Shown here: positions 33,020-41,664 of the stretch, one piece after another
How positions within the stretch are numbered: position 1 is the first letter of the stretch
Layout of the letters: each line of letters opens with the position of its first letter
Source: GCA-003244245 sp050699515
GTDB taxonomy: Bacteria; Actinomycetota; Actinomycetes; Mycobacteriales; Pseudonocardiaceae
Length of the DNA: 64,000 bases
Direction: 5' to 3'
Assembly (NCBI GenBank): GCA_050699515.1
Contig: JBOHFF010000135.1
Span: forward strand, 1-64,000
The notes under the pieces: generated by a model
What the model was told of the DNA's origin: nothing
Database searches by the model: none
What the model saw: only the letters and a program-made list of their open reading frames with translations
Position numbers and translations under genes: made by a program

Positions 33020-34882
33020 GTGTGGGAGATGCTGCGGTCGTTGATGCGCCCGGCGTCGTCTGAGGGCGGTTTGGTGGAGGCGGCGCCAGCGGCGAGTCTG
33101 CGGGAGGTCTTCCGGCGGTTCTGGCCTGATGCCCGGCCGTTCAAGCGCTGGTTGTGGCTCAGCCTGGTATTGATCATCGTGTCGCCGTTGGTGGACACCG
33201 CCGCGATCCTGCTGTTCAAGGTGCTGGTCGACAAGGTACTGACCCCGCGGGATTTCTCGGCGTTCCCGCCGGTAGCCGCGGCGTTCATCGGCATCACGCT
33301 GCTGGTCGGAGCGCTGGGTTTTTTCGGAGCGTATCTGGGCGCGTGGATCGGGGAGAATTTCCTGCACCGCATGCGCACCCGGGTGTTCGCGCATCTGCAC
33401 ACCCTGTCGGTCAGCTTCTTCGACCGCCGGCGCCTGGGCGACATCCTGTCGAGGCTGACCGGCGACGTGGGTGCGATCGAGGCCGTGGTGCTGTCCGGGG
33501 TCATCGGGCTCATCGCCAACGTCGTGAAGATCCTGGTTTTCGCCACGGTGCTGTTCTTCCTGGACTGGCGCCTGGCGTTGGCGTCGATGATCGCGGTACC
33601 GGTGTTCTGGGCGGCCGCCCGGGTGTTCGCCCGCCGCATCAAGATCGCCTCAAGGGAGGTCCGTCGGCGCGCCGGGTCGATCAGCGTGGTCGCCGAGGAG
33701 AGTCTGGGTAATGCCACCCTGATCCAGGCCTATGGTCGCGAGGGCGTGGAGGTGGACCGCTTCGCTGCGCAGAGCATCGGTAGCGTGAATGCCGAGCTGG
33801 CTGCCACCCGGCTGGGTGCGATGTTCTCCCCGCTGGTGGATCTGGTCCACGTGCTCGGTGTGCTGACCATCCTCGGGGTGGGCATCTGGGAGCTGACCGC
33901 CGGGCACATCACGCTGGGTGGGCTGCTGGCGTTCCTGGTGTTCCTGTCCCAGCTCTATGCGCCCGTGCAGGGTCTGGGCGCGCTGTCCACCTCGCTGTTC
34001 GCCGCGGCCGCGGCCGCCGAGCGGATCATCGAGTTACTCGACGAGCAACCCAGCGTGACCGCGCCGGAGCATCCCATCCCGTTGGGCAGGTCCAAGGGGC
34101 AACTCCGCCTGGACCACGTCGACTTCACCTATCCGAACTCCGAGGTCGACGTTCTCAAGAAAGTCGGCTTTACCGCGCTACCTGGCCAGACCACCGCCAT
34201 TGTCGGTGCCAGTGGCGCGGGCAAGACCACCCTGCTCAAACTCCTGTTGCGGTTCTATGACCCCACCAGCGGCCGGATCACCCTCGACGGCCATGATCTG
34301 CGCGAGCTGGACCCCGAGGATCTGCGGGCCAACATCGCCATCGTGCTCCAGGAGACCCTGCTGCTGGATGGCACCATCGCGGACAACATCCTCGCCGGCC
34401 GTCCCGACGCCACCGAGGACCAGCTCATCGCCGCGGCCAAGGCAGCCGACGCGCACGAGTTCATCACCGCCCTGCCCGAGGGTTATCAGACCCGGGTGGG
34501 ACAACGTGGCCGGCTGCTCTCCGGCGGGCAGCGCCAACGCATCGCCATCGCCCGCGCCATGATCCGCAACGCCCCCATCCTGCTGCTGGATGAGCCCACC
34601 ACCAGCTTGGACGCCGACGCCACCCAGCGCATCCTCACCCCGCTACGCCGGCTCATGACCGGGCGTACCACGATCATCATCTCCCACAACCTGCTCACCG
34701 TCACCGACGCCGACCAGATCATCTACCTCGAGCACGGCCGTGTCACCGAGACCGGCACCCACGACCAGTTGCTCACCAACAACGACCAGTACGCCCACCT
34801 CTACCATCTCCACCACCCGACTGGGGCGCCGCACGGGCCCGGCCAGAACTCCCGCTTCGCCGGTACCGGAGCGCAGTCCTGA
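33020..34882 (+). CDS. ABC exporter (fused membrane and ATPase domains)
   Basis: A 620-residue half-transporter acting as a homodimer or with an unseen partner. It has six membrane helices (about residues 40-310), with SFFDRRRLGDILSRLTGDV as the coupling region, then an ATPase with Walker A GASGAGKTT, Q loop VLQETLLLDG, signature LLSGGQRQR, Walker B ILLLDEPTTSLD and switch His (ISHNL). The GTG at 33020 has GAGGGAGGG upstream and is preferred to an ATG at 32993. It may export the products of the two miniprotein genes before it, but lipid or drug export is equally possible. No peptidase domain is present. Confidence 0.92.
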   Translation: MWEMLRSLMRPASSEGGLVEAAPAASLREVFRRFWPDARPFKRWLWLSLVLIIVSPLVDTAAILLFKVLVDKVLTPRDFSAFPPVAAAFIGITLLVGALGFFGAYLGAWIGENFLHRMRTRVFAHLHTLSVSFFDRRRLGDILSRLTGDVGAIEAVVLSGVIGLIANVVKILVFATVLFFLDWRLALASMIAVPVFWAAARVFARRIKIASREVRRRAGSISVVAEESLGNATLIQAYGREGVEVDRFAAQSIGSVNAELAATRLGAMFSPLVDLVHVLGVLTILGVGIWELTAGHITLGGLLAFLVFLSQLYAPVQGLGALSTSLFAAAAAAERIIELLDEQPSVTAPEHPIPLGRSKGQLRLDHVDFTYPNSEVDVLKKVGFTALPGQTTAIVGASGAGKTTLLKLLLRFYDPTSGRITLDGHDLRELDPEDLRANIAIVLQETLLLDGTIADNILAGRPDATEDQLIAAAKAADAHEFITALPEGYQTRVGQRGRLLSGGQRQRIAIARAMIRNAPILLLDEPTTSLDADATQRILTPLRRLMTGRTTIIISHNLLTVTDADQIIYLEHGRVTETGTHDQLLTNNDQYAHLYHLHHPTGAPHGPGQNSRFAGTGAQS

Positions 34883-34901
34883 CCTGCTGAGCCCGGGTAG
34901 C

Positions 34902-36815
34902 GTGCCAGCTGTGCCGCCGACCCCGTTTGTCCGTAACGTCCCGGCCGCTCGGGCGCTGGAGGTATGGCGGGCAGCCTGCGCCGCTGCGGGGTGCCCGGAC
35001 CGGGTGGGTACAGAACGGCTGGGGCTCGCCGCGGCGATCGGCCGGGTGACGGCCGAGCCGGTGTGGGCGCGGCGGTCCTCGCCCGCCTTCGACTCCGCCG
35101 CGATGGACGGCATCGCGGTGCGCGCCGCGGACACTGTGGGCGCCGACGCGGCCGCTCCGCTCACGCTCACCGACTTCGACGTCATCGATACCGGCGACGC
35201 ACTCCCAGAGGGCCGGGATGCGGTGGTCATGCGCGAGCACGTCCGCCTGGTCGGCCCGGGCGCTGAGCTGGTCGCGGCCGTGCCGGCCTACCAGCACGTC
35301 CGCTCCATCGGCGAGGACGTCGCGGCCGGGGAGTTGCTGTTGCCGCCAGGACATCGGCTGCGCGCGGTCGATGTGGCGTCAGCCGCGGCGGCGGGTATCA
35401 CCGAGATCCTGGTGCACCGCCGCCCCGTCGTCGCGGTACTGCCTACCGGCGATGAGATCCGGCCGCTGGGCTCCGATCCCGGGATCGGCGAGATCCTCGA
35501 CACCAATTCGCTGATGCTGGCGGGCCAGGCCGCCGAACACGGCTGCGAGGTGCTCTCGCTGCCCATCGAGCCCGATGATCCTGAGCGCATCGGCGCCGCG
35601 GTGCGCGCCGCCGCGGTGCGCGCCGACCTGGTGGTGATCATCGCCGGGTCGAGCGCCGGGCGCAGTGACCACACTCCGGCGGTGGTGGCCCGGCTGGGCA
35701 CGCTGGCCGTGCACGGCGTCGCGGTACGCCCCGGACATCCCGTGGTGCTCGGAACCGTGGGCAGCACGCCCGTGCTCGGCGCCCCTGGGTATCCGGTCTC
35801 GGCGGCGCTGACCTTCGAGATCTTCGCCGCGCCGTTGTTGGCTGCTCTTCAAGGCACCACAACCGGGACCCGCCCGACGGCCCAGGCCAGGCTGGCGCGC
35901 GCACTGGCTTCCCCGCCGGGCAAGGACGACTGGGTGCGGGTCCGGCTGGCCCGAGTCGGCGCCCGGGTGGTGGCCACGCCGATGCCCCGCGGAGCCGGCG
36001 CACTGAGCTCGCTGGTGCGCGCCGACGGGCTGCTGGTCTGCCCCGCCGGGCAGGATGGCCACCATGCCGGCGCCGACGTCGAGGTGCACCTGCTGCGGGG
36101 GCTGGCGGAGATCGACCGCACCATCGTGGCCATCGGCTCGCACGACCTGGCGCTCGAGCTGGCCGCGTCCGCGCTGCCCGGAATCGAGCCGGGCGTGACG
36201 CTCACGGCGTCCAGCGTCGGCTCGCTGGCCGGGCTGGCGGCCTTGCGTGACGGTCTGTGCCACCTCGCCGGCTCGCATCTGCTCGACCCGCAGACCGGTG
36301 AGTACACCCTCCCGTACCTGCCGGAGGTGCTCGGTCATGCGGAGCTCATCGTGGTCCGGCTGGTGCACCGGGAGCAGGGCCTGATCGTGTCCGCGGGCAA
36401 CCCGCTGGAGATCACCGGCATCGCAGACCTGCACCGCGCCGGGCTGCGTTACGTCAACCGCCAGTGCGGGGCCGGCACGCGGGTGCTGCTCGACCACGAA
36501 CTACGCCGCCGAAATATCGAGCCTGGCGAGATCGCCGGTTACCAACGCGAGGAGCGCACCCATCTCGGCGTGGCGGCTGCGGTGGCGGCGGGCCGGGCGG
36601 ATGCCGGGCTGGGCATTCTCGCCGCCGCACGGCAGCACGGCTTGGACTTCGTGCCCGTGGCGCGGGAGCCCTACGACCTGGTGCTCACCCGGGAGGTTCA
36701 TGACTCGGCGTTACTCGCCCCGCTATGGACCCTCCTTGCCGACCCGACCTTCCACACCGCGGTCGAAGCCCTGGGCGGCTACTCCTGCACCGAAACCGGC
36801 CGCCATCTGCTTTGA
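34902..36815 (+). CDS. MoeA-like protein fused to periplasmic-binding-type domain
   Basis: A 637-residue fusion. Residues 1-400 are MoeA-like with AFDSAAMDGIAVRAAD, IGEDVAAGELLLPPGHRL, VLPTGDEIRP, IIAGSSAGRSDHTP and LGAPGYPVSA, the intact version of the loops that are degenerate in the galU-linked homologue. Residues about 410-637 form a PBP-like domain (IDRTIVAIGSHDLALELAA, LIVSAGNPLEITGIADL, GYQREERTHLGVAAAVAAG, ADAGLGILAAA), a combination known in molybdopterin biosynthesis proteins that may sense molybdate or cofactor. The GTG at 34902 or 34911 is likely. It probably acts with the MobA fusion three kilobases upstream. Confidence 0.88.
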   Translation: MPAVPPTPFVRNVPAARALEVWRAACAAAGCPDRVGTERLGLAAAIGRVTAEPVWARRSSPAFDSAAMDGIAVRAADTVGADAAAPLTLTDFDVIDTGDALPEGRDAVVMREHVRLVGPGAELVAAVPAYQHVRSIGEDVAAGELLLPPGHRLRAVDVASAAAAGITEILVHRRPVVAVLPTGDEIRPLGSDPGIGEILDTNSLMLAGQAAEHGCEVLSLPIEPDDPERIGAAVRAAAVRADLVVIIAGSSAGRSDHTPAVVARLGTLAVHGVAVRPGHPVVLGTVGSTPVLGAPGYPVSAALTFEIFAAPLLAALQGTTTGTRPTAQARLARALASPPGKDDWVRVRLARVGARVVATPMPRGAGALSSLVRADGLLVCPAGQDGHHAGADVEVHLLRGLAEIDRTIVAIGSHDLALELAASALPGIEPGVTLTASSVGSLAGLAALRDGLCHLAGSHLLDPQTGEYTLPYLPEVLGHAELIVVRLVHREQGLIVSAGNPLEITGIADLHRAGLRYVNRQCGAGTRVLLDHELRRRNIEPGEIAGYQREERTHLGVAAAVAAGRADAGLGILAAARQHGLDFVPVAREPYDLVLTREVHDSALLAPLWTLLADPTFHTAVEALGGYSCTETGRHLL

Positions 36816-36827
36816 CCACGCCCCGCC

Positions 36828-36897
36828 CCCCGCGTTCTGGATGCAGACTGCGCCCTTCCGTGGTCAGAAAACCGCCTTCTGCATCCAGAACGCGGGG
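36828..36897. repeat. 20-bp perfect inverted repeat with 30-base spacer
   Basis: CCCCGCGTTCTGGATGCAGA (36828-36847) and its exact reverse complement (36878-36897) lie between the MoeA-PBP stop and the dienelactone hydrolase start. There is no T tract. It could fold as a terminator-like hairpin, but the spacer is long. Its design parallels the repeat at 10366-10438, although the bases differ. Confidence 0.75.
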
Positions 36898-36926
36898 TGC
36901 GGGGTGGGGTGTGGTGGGATTGGGGT

Positions 36927-37634
36927 ATGGGGACCTCGGTGCAGAACGTGACGTTTCGGTCGAACGGGGCTACTGCGCACGGGTATCTGGCGCTGCCTAC
37001 GGGGGGGAGCGGGCCGGGGGTCGTGGTGATCCAGGAGTGGTGGGGGTTGACCAGCCACATCGCCGATGTCGCGAACCGGTTGGCCGCGGAGGGCTTCGTC
37101 GCGCTGGCTCCGGACCTGTTCGGTGGCACCACCACGCATGACGCCGACGAGGCGGGCAGGCTCATGCAGGATCTCCCGGTGGATCAGGCTGCCCGCGACC
37201 TGGGCGGCGCGGTGGACTATCTGCTGGGTCACGACGCCGTCACCAGCTCGACGATCGGCGCGGTCGGGTTCTGCATGGGTGGTGGCTTCGTGCTGGTGCT
37301 CGCTGCCCAGTTGGGCGACAAGATCGCGGCTGCGGTTCCGTTCTACGGGGTCCTCGGCGAGGCGTACCCGAGCTTCGAGAACCTCTCCGCGCCGGTGCTG
37401 GGGCACTTCGGCGAGCAGGACACGTTCCAGAGCACCGAGACCGTGCGCGAGCTCGCGGCGACCATCGAGCGGCAGAGCGGACACGCACCCGATTTCCGCT
37501 TCTACCCGGCCGGGCACGCCTTCTTCAACGACGAGAATCTCATCGGCACCTACGATCCCGAGCAGGCCGCGAAGGCCTGGGACGCCACGATAGGTTTCCT
37601 GCGCGCGCACCTGGAGGTAGTCCGCGCGCAGTGA
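36927..37634 (+). CDS. Dienelactone hydrolase family protein
   Basis: A 235-residue cytoplasmic alpha/beta hydrolase. The cysteine nucleophile is Cys116 in GFCMGGG, with Asp165 in FGEQD and His197 in AGHAFFND. Glu37 in QEWWGL is the family glutamate that holds the cysteine in its resting state. The ATG at 36927 follows a G-rich stretch; a start at 36897 lies inside the inverted repeat. In aromatic degradation such enzymes open dienelactone rings. No ring-cleavage genes are nearby, so the substrate is unknown. Confidence 0.9.
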   Translation: MGTSVQNVTFRSNGATAHGYLALPTGGSGPGVVVIQEWWGLTSHIADVANRLAAEGFVALAPDLFGGTTTHDADEAGRLMQDLPVDQAARDLGGAVDYLLGHDAVTSSTIGAVGFCMGGGFVLVLAAQLGDKIAAAVPFYGVLGEAYPSFENLSAPVLGHFGEQDTFQSTETVRELAATIERQSGHAPDFRFYPAGHAFFNDENLIGTYDPEQAAKAWDATIGFLRAHLEVVRAQ

Positions 37635-37657
37635 GCAGGAGCCGGCGAAGGGGCTGG

Positions 37658-37993
37658 TCAGATGTCCATGCTGAGGTCTTCTCGGATCCGGCGGGCGAGC
37701 GACTCGTCCATCAGGAGCCGGGCGACCAGTGCGCGGATGACGTCCTGGCCGGTGACGCGGGCGGTGCCGATGATGTCCGCGGTCTCGGCGCACCACTGGG
37801 TCAGCTTGGCGTGATACGTGGGGGACAGGTCGACGCTGCGCCGCACGGGCTTGGTCCGACCGGAGTCTGCCCAGTGGAGGTGCTGGGGCGCGAGATCGCC
37901 GGACCGGTCCTGCGACTGGGCTCCGTTGTCTCGGGCGGAGTTGTCTCGGGTGGAGTTGTCCCGGGCGGAGGCGTGGTCGGCTCGGTTAATCAT
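37658..37993 (-). CDS. Small ribbon-helix-helix-like DNA-binding protein
   Basis: A 111-residue protein. A disordered N-terminus with RDN repeats (ARDNSTRDNSARDNGAQ) is followed by RRSVDLSPTYHAKLTQWCAE, a strand and helix typical of ribbon-helix-helix proteins, then TGQDVIRALVARLLMDESLARRI. The start at 37993 has AGGGAGGGACTG upstream. A 19-bp palindrome 104-122 bases upstream is a candidate autoregulatory site. Similar proteins accompany partition or accessory regions, but no ParA gene is nearby. Confidence 0.7.
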   Translation of the reverse strand: MINRADHASARDNSTRDNSARDNGAQSQDRSGDLAPQHLHWADSGRTKPVRRSVDLSPTYHAKLTQWCAETADIIGTARVTGQDVIRALVARLLMDESLARRIREDLSMDI

Positions 37994-38096
37994 CAGTCCC
38001 TCCCTATGTGCGACGTTCGTCTCCGGGTGGGCAGCGGTTCGGGCTCGATGCAGCGACACGCCGCTCCGCCACGCCGATCGTGAATCAGTAGTCGTT

Positions 38097-38115
38097 AAAT
38101 CACTCTGAGTGATTT
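38097..38115. promoter_or_regulatory. 19-bp palindromic operator candidate
   Basis: AAATCACTC-T-GAGTGATTT: perfect nine-base arms around one base, unusually AT-rich for this genome. It lies between the divergent RHH-like gene and the membrane protein gene at 38290. A looser inverted repeat (TTCGAACGAG/CTCGTCGAA) follows at 38114-38137. Confidence 0.65.
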
Positions 38116-38289
38116 TCGAACGAGTTAATCTCGTCGAAGATCGTCACGAAGGGTGATACTATTTGGCCGTTTGGGCAGCATTGTGATCGTCCGGGGGTAA
38201 CGCATCAGCGCTTCGTGGTGGGCGGTGACCCGATCCGCGACCAGCGGCTCGGTAGCGCGGGGAGCCGCGTGCGCCGCCCAGGAGCGAAC

Positions 38290-38955
38290 ATGAGCAACCG
38301 CGGTCCGATCATCACGCTGCTGGCGGTCGTCGGGTTCGCAGCCGTGCTGCTCGTCCTGAACATGACGATACAGAGCCAGACCGCGGGCCAGGCCCCTGCA
38401 ACCCTGCCACAGGCCCCGTCCGTGACCACAGCGCCCGAGCCGCCATCGGCCCCAGAACAGGCCACTTACGCGGGCCGTACCAGCGGCAACGAGGCGACCA
38501 TCGCGATCGCGGTGCGCGGCGGCGATGCGGCCGCCTACGTATGCGACGGTCGCCGGGTGGAGGCCTGGCTGGAGGGCACCATCACCGATGGACAGCTGAG
38601 CCTCCAGGGCGCCCGCGGAGCCGGCGCAACCGGCACGCTCGGGGGTGACGCGGTATTCGGGACGGTGTCGGTGGGCGGTAAGCAGTGGCCGTACTCCGCC
38701 CGGCTGGCAAGCCCGCCTGCGGGCCTCTATCAAGGCAGCGGGCCGGTGAACGGTGCGCCCAACCGGATCGGCTGGATCGTGCTACCCGACGGCAGCCAAG
38801 TGGGCGTCTGGAACAACAACGGAGTCCGGGCACCGGCTCCGGTGCTGGACCCGAGGGCGCTGCGCGCGGTCATTGTCGAGGGTGCCCGGATCGAGCCTCG
38901 ACCGGTCACCGGTGACACCCAGGTTGTCGGCATCGCCGGCGGACCACCGGCCTGA
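38290..38955 (+). CDS. Membrane-anchored extracytoplasmic protein
   Basis: A 221-residue protein with an N-terminal membrane anchor (IITLLAVVGFAAVLLVLNM), a Pro/Ala-rich linker to about residue 58, and a beta-rich domain (TYAGRTSGNEATIAIAVRGG, then YVCDGRRVEAWLEGTI and GWIVLPDGSQVGVWNN). CAGGAGCGAAC gives a good ribosome site for the ATG at 38290. It is the first of three co-oriented genes with a DUF6529-type protein and a Rieske protein, so a redox-related envelope role is possible. I do not recognise the domain. Confidence 0.75.
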   Translation: MSNRGPIITLLAVVGFAAVLLVLNMTIQSQTAGQAPATLPQAPSVTTAPEPPSAPEQATYAGRTSGNEATIAIAVRGGDAAAYVCDGRRVEAWLEGTITDGQLSLQGARGAGATGTLGGDAVFGTVSVGGKQWPYSARLASPPAGLYQGSGPVNGAPNRIGWIVLPDGSQVGVWNNNGVRAPAPVLDPRALRAVIVEGARIEPRPVTGDTQVVGIAGGPPA

Positions 38956-38972
38956 GCAGGAGGGATGAGGCG

Positions 38973-39554
38973 ATGGCGGGGACCGATAACCAGCCCACCG
39001 CAGCCACCCGCCTACCGCCCGATGCCATGACGGCCACCGTGGTGCTGATCGTCGTTGTGGGCGCGGTGGTGGCGATCGCGCTCGGGGTGTACGGGCGGCT
39101 GCACGAACCGAGCGGGTTCGCGCTCAGCGTCGCCGGTTTCTCCGGACCGCAGGCGGTGAAGGCGTGGCTGGCCACGGGAGCGTTCCTGTTCGGGCTGGTT
39201 CAGCTGGCCTCCGCCGTGGTGATGATGGGCAAGCTGCGCGGTGTGATCGCCCCGCCCTGGATAGGGCCGCTGCACCGCTGGTCGGGACGCATCGCCGTGC
39301 TGCTCACCGTGCCCGTCGTGGTGCACTGCCTGTACGCGCTCGGCTTTCAATCCGCCACGCCGCGCGTCCTGATGCACTCGTTACTCGGCTGTTTCTTCTA
39401 CGGTGCGTTCACGACGAAGATGCTCCTGCTCACCCGTCGCGGGCTGGCCGGCTGGGCCATCTCGCTGATCGGAGGTCTGGTTTTCACCGCCCTGCTCGGC
39501 CTCTGGCTGACCTCATCGTTATGGTTTTTCGCGACTGTCGGGGTAACCCTGTGA
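38973..39554 (+). CDS. DUF6529-type integral membrane protein
   Basis: A 193-residue protein with five predicted membrane helices: TVVLIVVVGAVVAIALGVYG, AWLATGAFLFGLVQLASAVV, IAVLLTVPVVVHCLYALGF, VLMHSLLGCFFYGAFTTKM and LIGGLVFTALLGLWLTSSLW. His residues in HRWSG, VHCL and MHSL could bind heme, as in b561-like proteins. It starts 17 bases after the preceding gene and precedes the Rieske gene by 20 bases. Transfer of electrons between a membrane cytochrome and the Rieske lipoprotein is a reasonable but unproven reading. Confidence 0.75.
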   Translation: MAGTDNQPTAATRLPPDAMTATVVLIVVVGAVVAIALGVYGRLHEPSGFALSVAGFSGPQAVKAWLATGAFLFGLVQLASAVVMMGKLRGVIAPPWIGPLHRWSGRIAVLLTVPVVVHCLYALGFQSATPRVLMHSLLGCFFYGAFTTKMLLLTRRGLAGWAISLIGGLVFTALLGLWLTSSLWFFATVGVTL

Positions 39555-39574
39555 CCCTGACCCGGCAAGGAGTG

Positions 39575-40057
39575 ATGATGCCCCACGAACCCCGTCCCGC
39601 ATCCGAGCTGACCCGCCGTGCTGTGGTGGCCGGCTCCGGGATGCTGGCTGTGTCCGCCACGGTCGCCGCGTGCAGCAGTTATGGCGACCAGGGCGCGGCG
39701 CCGCAAGACCCCGCAGGACCGGCCGCTCCTGATGAACCGTCGCCGGGCGGATCCGCGGCTCCGGGCGGCGAACGGCTGGCGGCCACCAGCGCCATCCCGG
39801 TCGGCGGCGGCATGGTGTTCGCCGACCAGGAGATCGTGGTGACCCAGCCGACCAAGGGGACGTTCAAAGCGTTCTCCGCCACCTGCACCCACCAGGGCTG
39901 CACGGTGAGCAAGGTCGCGGGTGGCACGATCAACTGTCCTTGCCACGGCAGCAAGTTCGCCATCGCCGACGGCTCCGTCGTGCAAGGCCCCGCTAAGAAG
40001 CCGCTCGAGGCGCGTCAGGTCAGCGCCTCGGGTGGCGATCTGACGCTGGAGAGCTGA
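39575..40057 (+). CDS. Rieske [2Fe-2S] lipoprotein
   Basis: A 160-residue protein. The N-terminus has TRRAVVAGSGMLAVSATVAAC, a twin-arginine signal ending in a lipobox cysteine. A Pro/Gly-rich linker leads to a Rieske domain with both cluster motifs, CTHQGC and CPCHGS. It should be exported folded and anchored outside the membrane as an electron carrier. AAGGAG is well placed for either ATG at 39575 or 39578. It is the last gene of the three-gene group. Confidence 0.9.
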   Translation: MMPHEPRPASELTRRAVVAGSGMLAVSATVAACSSYGDQGAAPQDPAGPAAPDEPSPGGSAAPGGERLAATSAIPVGGGMVFADQEIVVTQPTKGTFKAFSATCTHQGCTVSKVAGGTINCPCHGSKFAIADGSVVQGPAKKPLEARQVSASGGDLTLES

Positions 40058-40065
40058 GGCACCGC

Positions 40066-41640
40066 TCAGCGCCAGGAGGGCAGCCACAGTTCGGCGTTCC
40101 AGTGCTCCGGGGTGATCGAGGCACCGGTGAGGATCGGCCAGAGCCAGATGAAGTTGGCCACCACCAGCCCGACGTAGAGGGAGACCACCAGCAGCCCGGT
40201 GCCGCGCCGCTCAGCGCCCTCGGCGCTGCGGCCGAGAACCTGGCCCAGCACCAACGTCATGGCGATGACCAGAAACGGCGCCGCCGGGGTCATGTAGAAG
40301 AAGTACATCTGGCGATCGACGTTGCCGAACCACGGCAGCCAGCCTGCGGCGTAGCCGGTCAACACCGCCGCGTAGCGCCAGTCCGGCCCGCTGAGGGCCT
40401 GCCACAGGGCCCACGCCAGCACGGGCAGCGCCAGCCACCACAGCGCTGGTGTGCCGATGAGCATTACGGTCGCCACGCAGTCCTGCCGCCCGCAGCCCGG
40501 CGCGCCCGCCCCGGAGGAGTAGTAGTAGAGCATCGGCCGCAGCCCCATCGGCCAGCTCCACGGCTTGGACTCCCACGGGTGCGGGACGGTCGGGGTGAGC
40601 AGGCTGCCGTGGAAGTGCAGCACGGCGGCGCTGTAGTACCACAGCGCCCGCAGCGCGCCGGGCACGAGGGCGAACAGGCCGTCGGTGCCGATCTGGTTGC
40701 CCACGACGTGCCGGTCGATGCCGGTCTCGCTACCCAACCAGGCCCACCACGTCGCCAGGTACGCCCCGACGGGTACCACCGCCAACGCCCACGACGCCGG
40801 GCCGAGATCTCGCACCAGCATCCCGGCCCACGGCCGGTGCACCCCCGCGGCGCGCCGGGCACGGGCGTCCCACACCACGCTCATCACGGCGAAGGCGAAC
40901 AGGTAGAACACCCCGGACCACTTCGTGCCGCAGGACAACCCGAGCGCCACCCCGGCCCCCAGGCGCCACCAGCGCACCCCGAGCCGCGGGCCGAGCCCGG
41001 TGTCACCGATGCGCCCTTCCCGGACCACCACGGCCAGCCGCTCGTGCACCTGCTCCCGGTCGATGATCAGGCAGCCGAACGCCGCGAGGACGAACATCGC
41101 GAGGAACACGTCGAGCATCCCGATGCGGGACTGCACGTGGCTCACGCCATCGGCGATGAGCAGCACCCCGGCGATCCCACCCAGCAGGGTCGATCTGGTC
41201 ATCCGCCGCACGATCCGCACGATGAGCAGCACGCAGACCGTGCCGGCCAGCGCGGCGCAGACCCGCCATCCCCAGCCGTTGTAGCCCAGCACCGCCTCAC
41301 CCAGCGCGATCAGCTGCTTGCCCAGCGGTGGGTGCACCACCAGCTCGTAACCCGGGTTGTCCTCCACCCCACCGTTGCGCAGCATCTGCCAGGCCTGGGG
41401 CGCGTAGTGCTTCTCGTCGAACATCGGAGTACCGCGGTCGGTGGGCCGGCCCAGCTGCCACAGCCGCACCACGCCGGCGATCAGGGTCAGGCTCAGCGTC
41501 ACCGCCCAGCTGCGCCCGCGATCGGTCAGCGGCCTGGGTACCAGCCGCTGCAGCGCCGCGGCCGGTCTGGTCGACGTGGCAGGGACCCGCTCGACGTCGA
41601 CCGCCCGCGTGGCGGCACTCGCCTCCCGGACCACCGTCAC
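40066..41640 (-). CDS. pmt: Dolichyl-phosphate-mannose-protein mannosyltransferase
   Basis: Integral-membrane O-mannosyltransferase that glycosylates exported proteins using polyprenyl-phosphate mannose. The 524-residue protein has about eleven membrane segments, the catalytic first-loop acidic pair in MFDEKHYAPQAW, HPPLGKQLIALGE, and HVQSRIGMLDVFLAM. It corresponds to Rv1002c and is divergent from rsmI with 24 bases between the starts, as in mycobacteria. Its stop lies only eight bases from the Rieske stop (convergent). Confidence 0.93.
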   Translation of the reverse strand: MTVVREASAATRAVDVERVPATSTRPAAALQRLVPRPLTDRGRSWAVTLSLTLIAGVVRLWQLGRPTDRGTPMFDEKHYAPQAWQMLRNGGVEDNPGYELVVHPPLGKQLIALGEAVLGYNGWGWRVCAALAGTVCVLLIVRIVRRMTRSTLLGGIAGVLLIADGVSHVQSRIGMLDVFLAMFVLAAFGCLIIDREQVHERLAVVVREGRIGDTGLGPRLGVRWWRLGAGVALGLSCGTKWSGVFYLFAFAVMSVVWDARARRAAGVHRPWAGMLVRDLGPASWALAVVPVGAYLATWWAWLGSETGIDRHVVGNQIGTDGLFALVPGALRALWYYSAAVLHFHGSLLTPTVPHPWESKPWSWPMGLRPMLYYYSSGAGAPGCGRQDCVATVMLIGTPALWWLALPVLAWALWQALSGPDWRYAAVLTGYAAGWLPWFGNVDRQMYFFYMTPAAPFLVIAMTLVLGQVLGRSAEGAERRGTGLLVVSLYVGLVVANFIWLWPILTGASITPEHWNAELWLPSWR

Positions 41641-41664
41641 GGGCCCGATCGTAGGCTCGGCGTC

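Noticed and set aside
40102..41664. Plus-strand open frame extending rsmI upstream by about 520 codons
   Set aside because: It is antisense to the mannosyltransferase gene. The real RsmI start is at 41665 or 41674.
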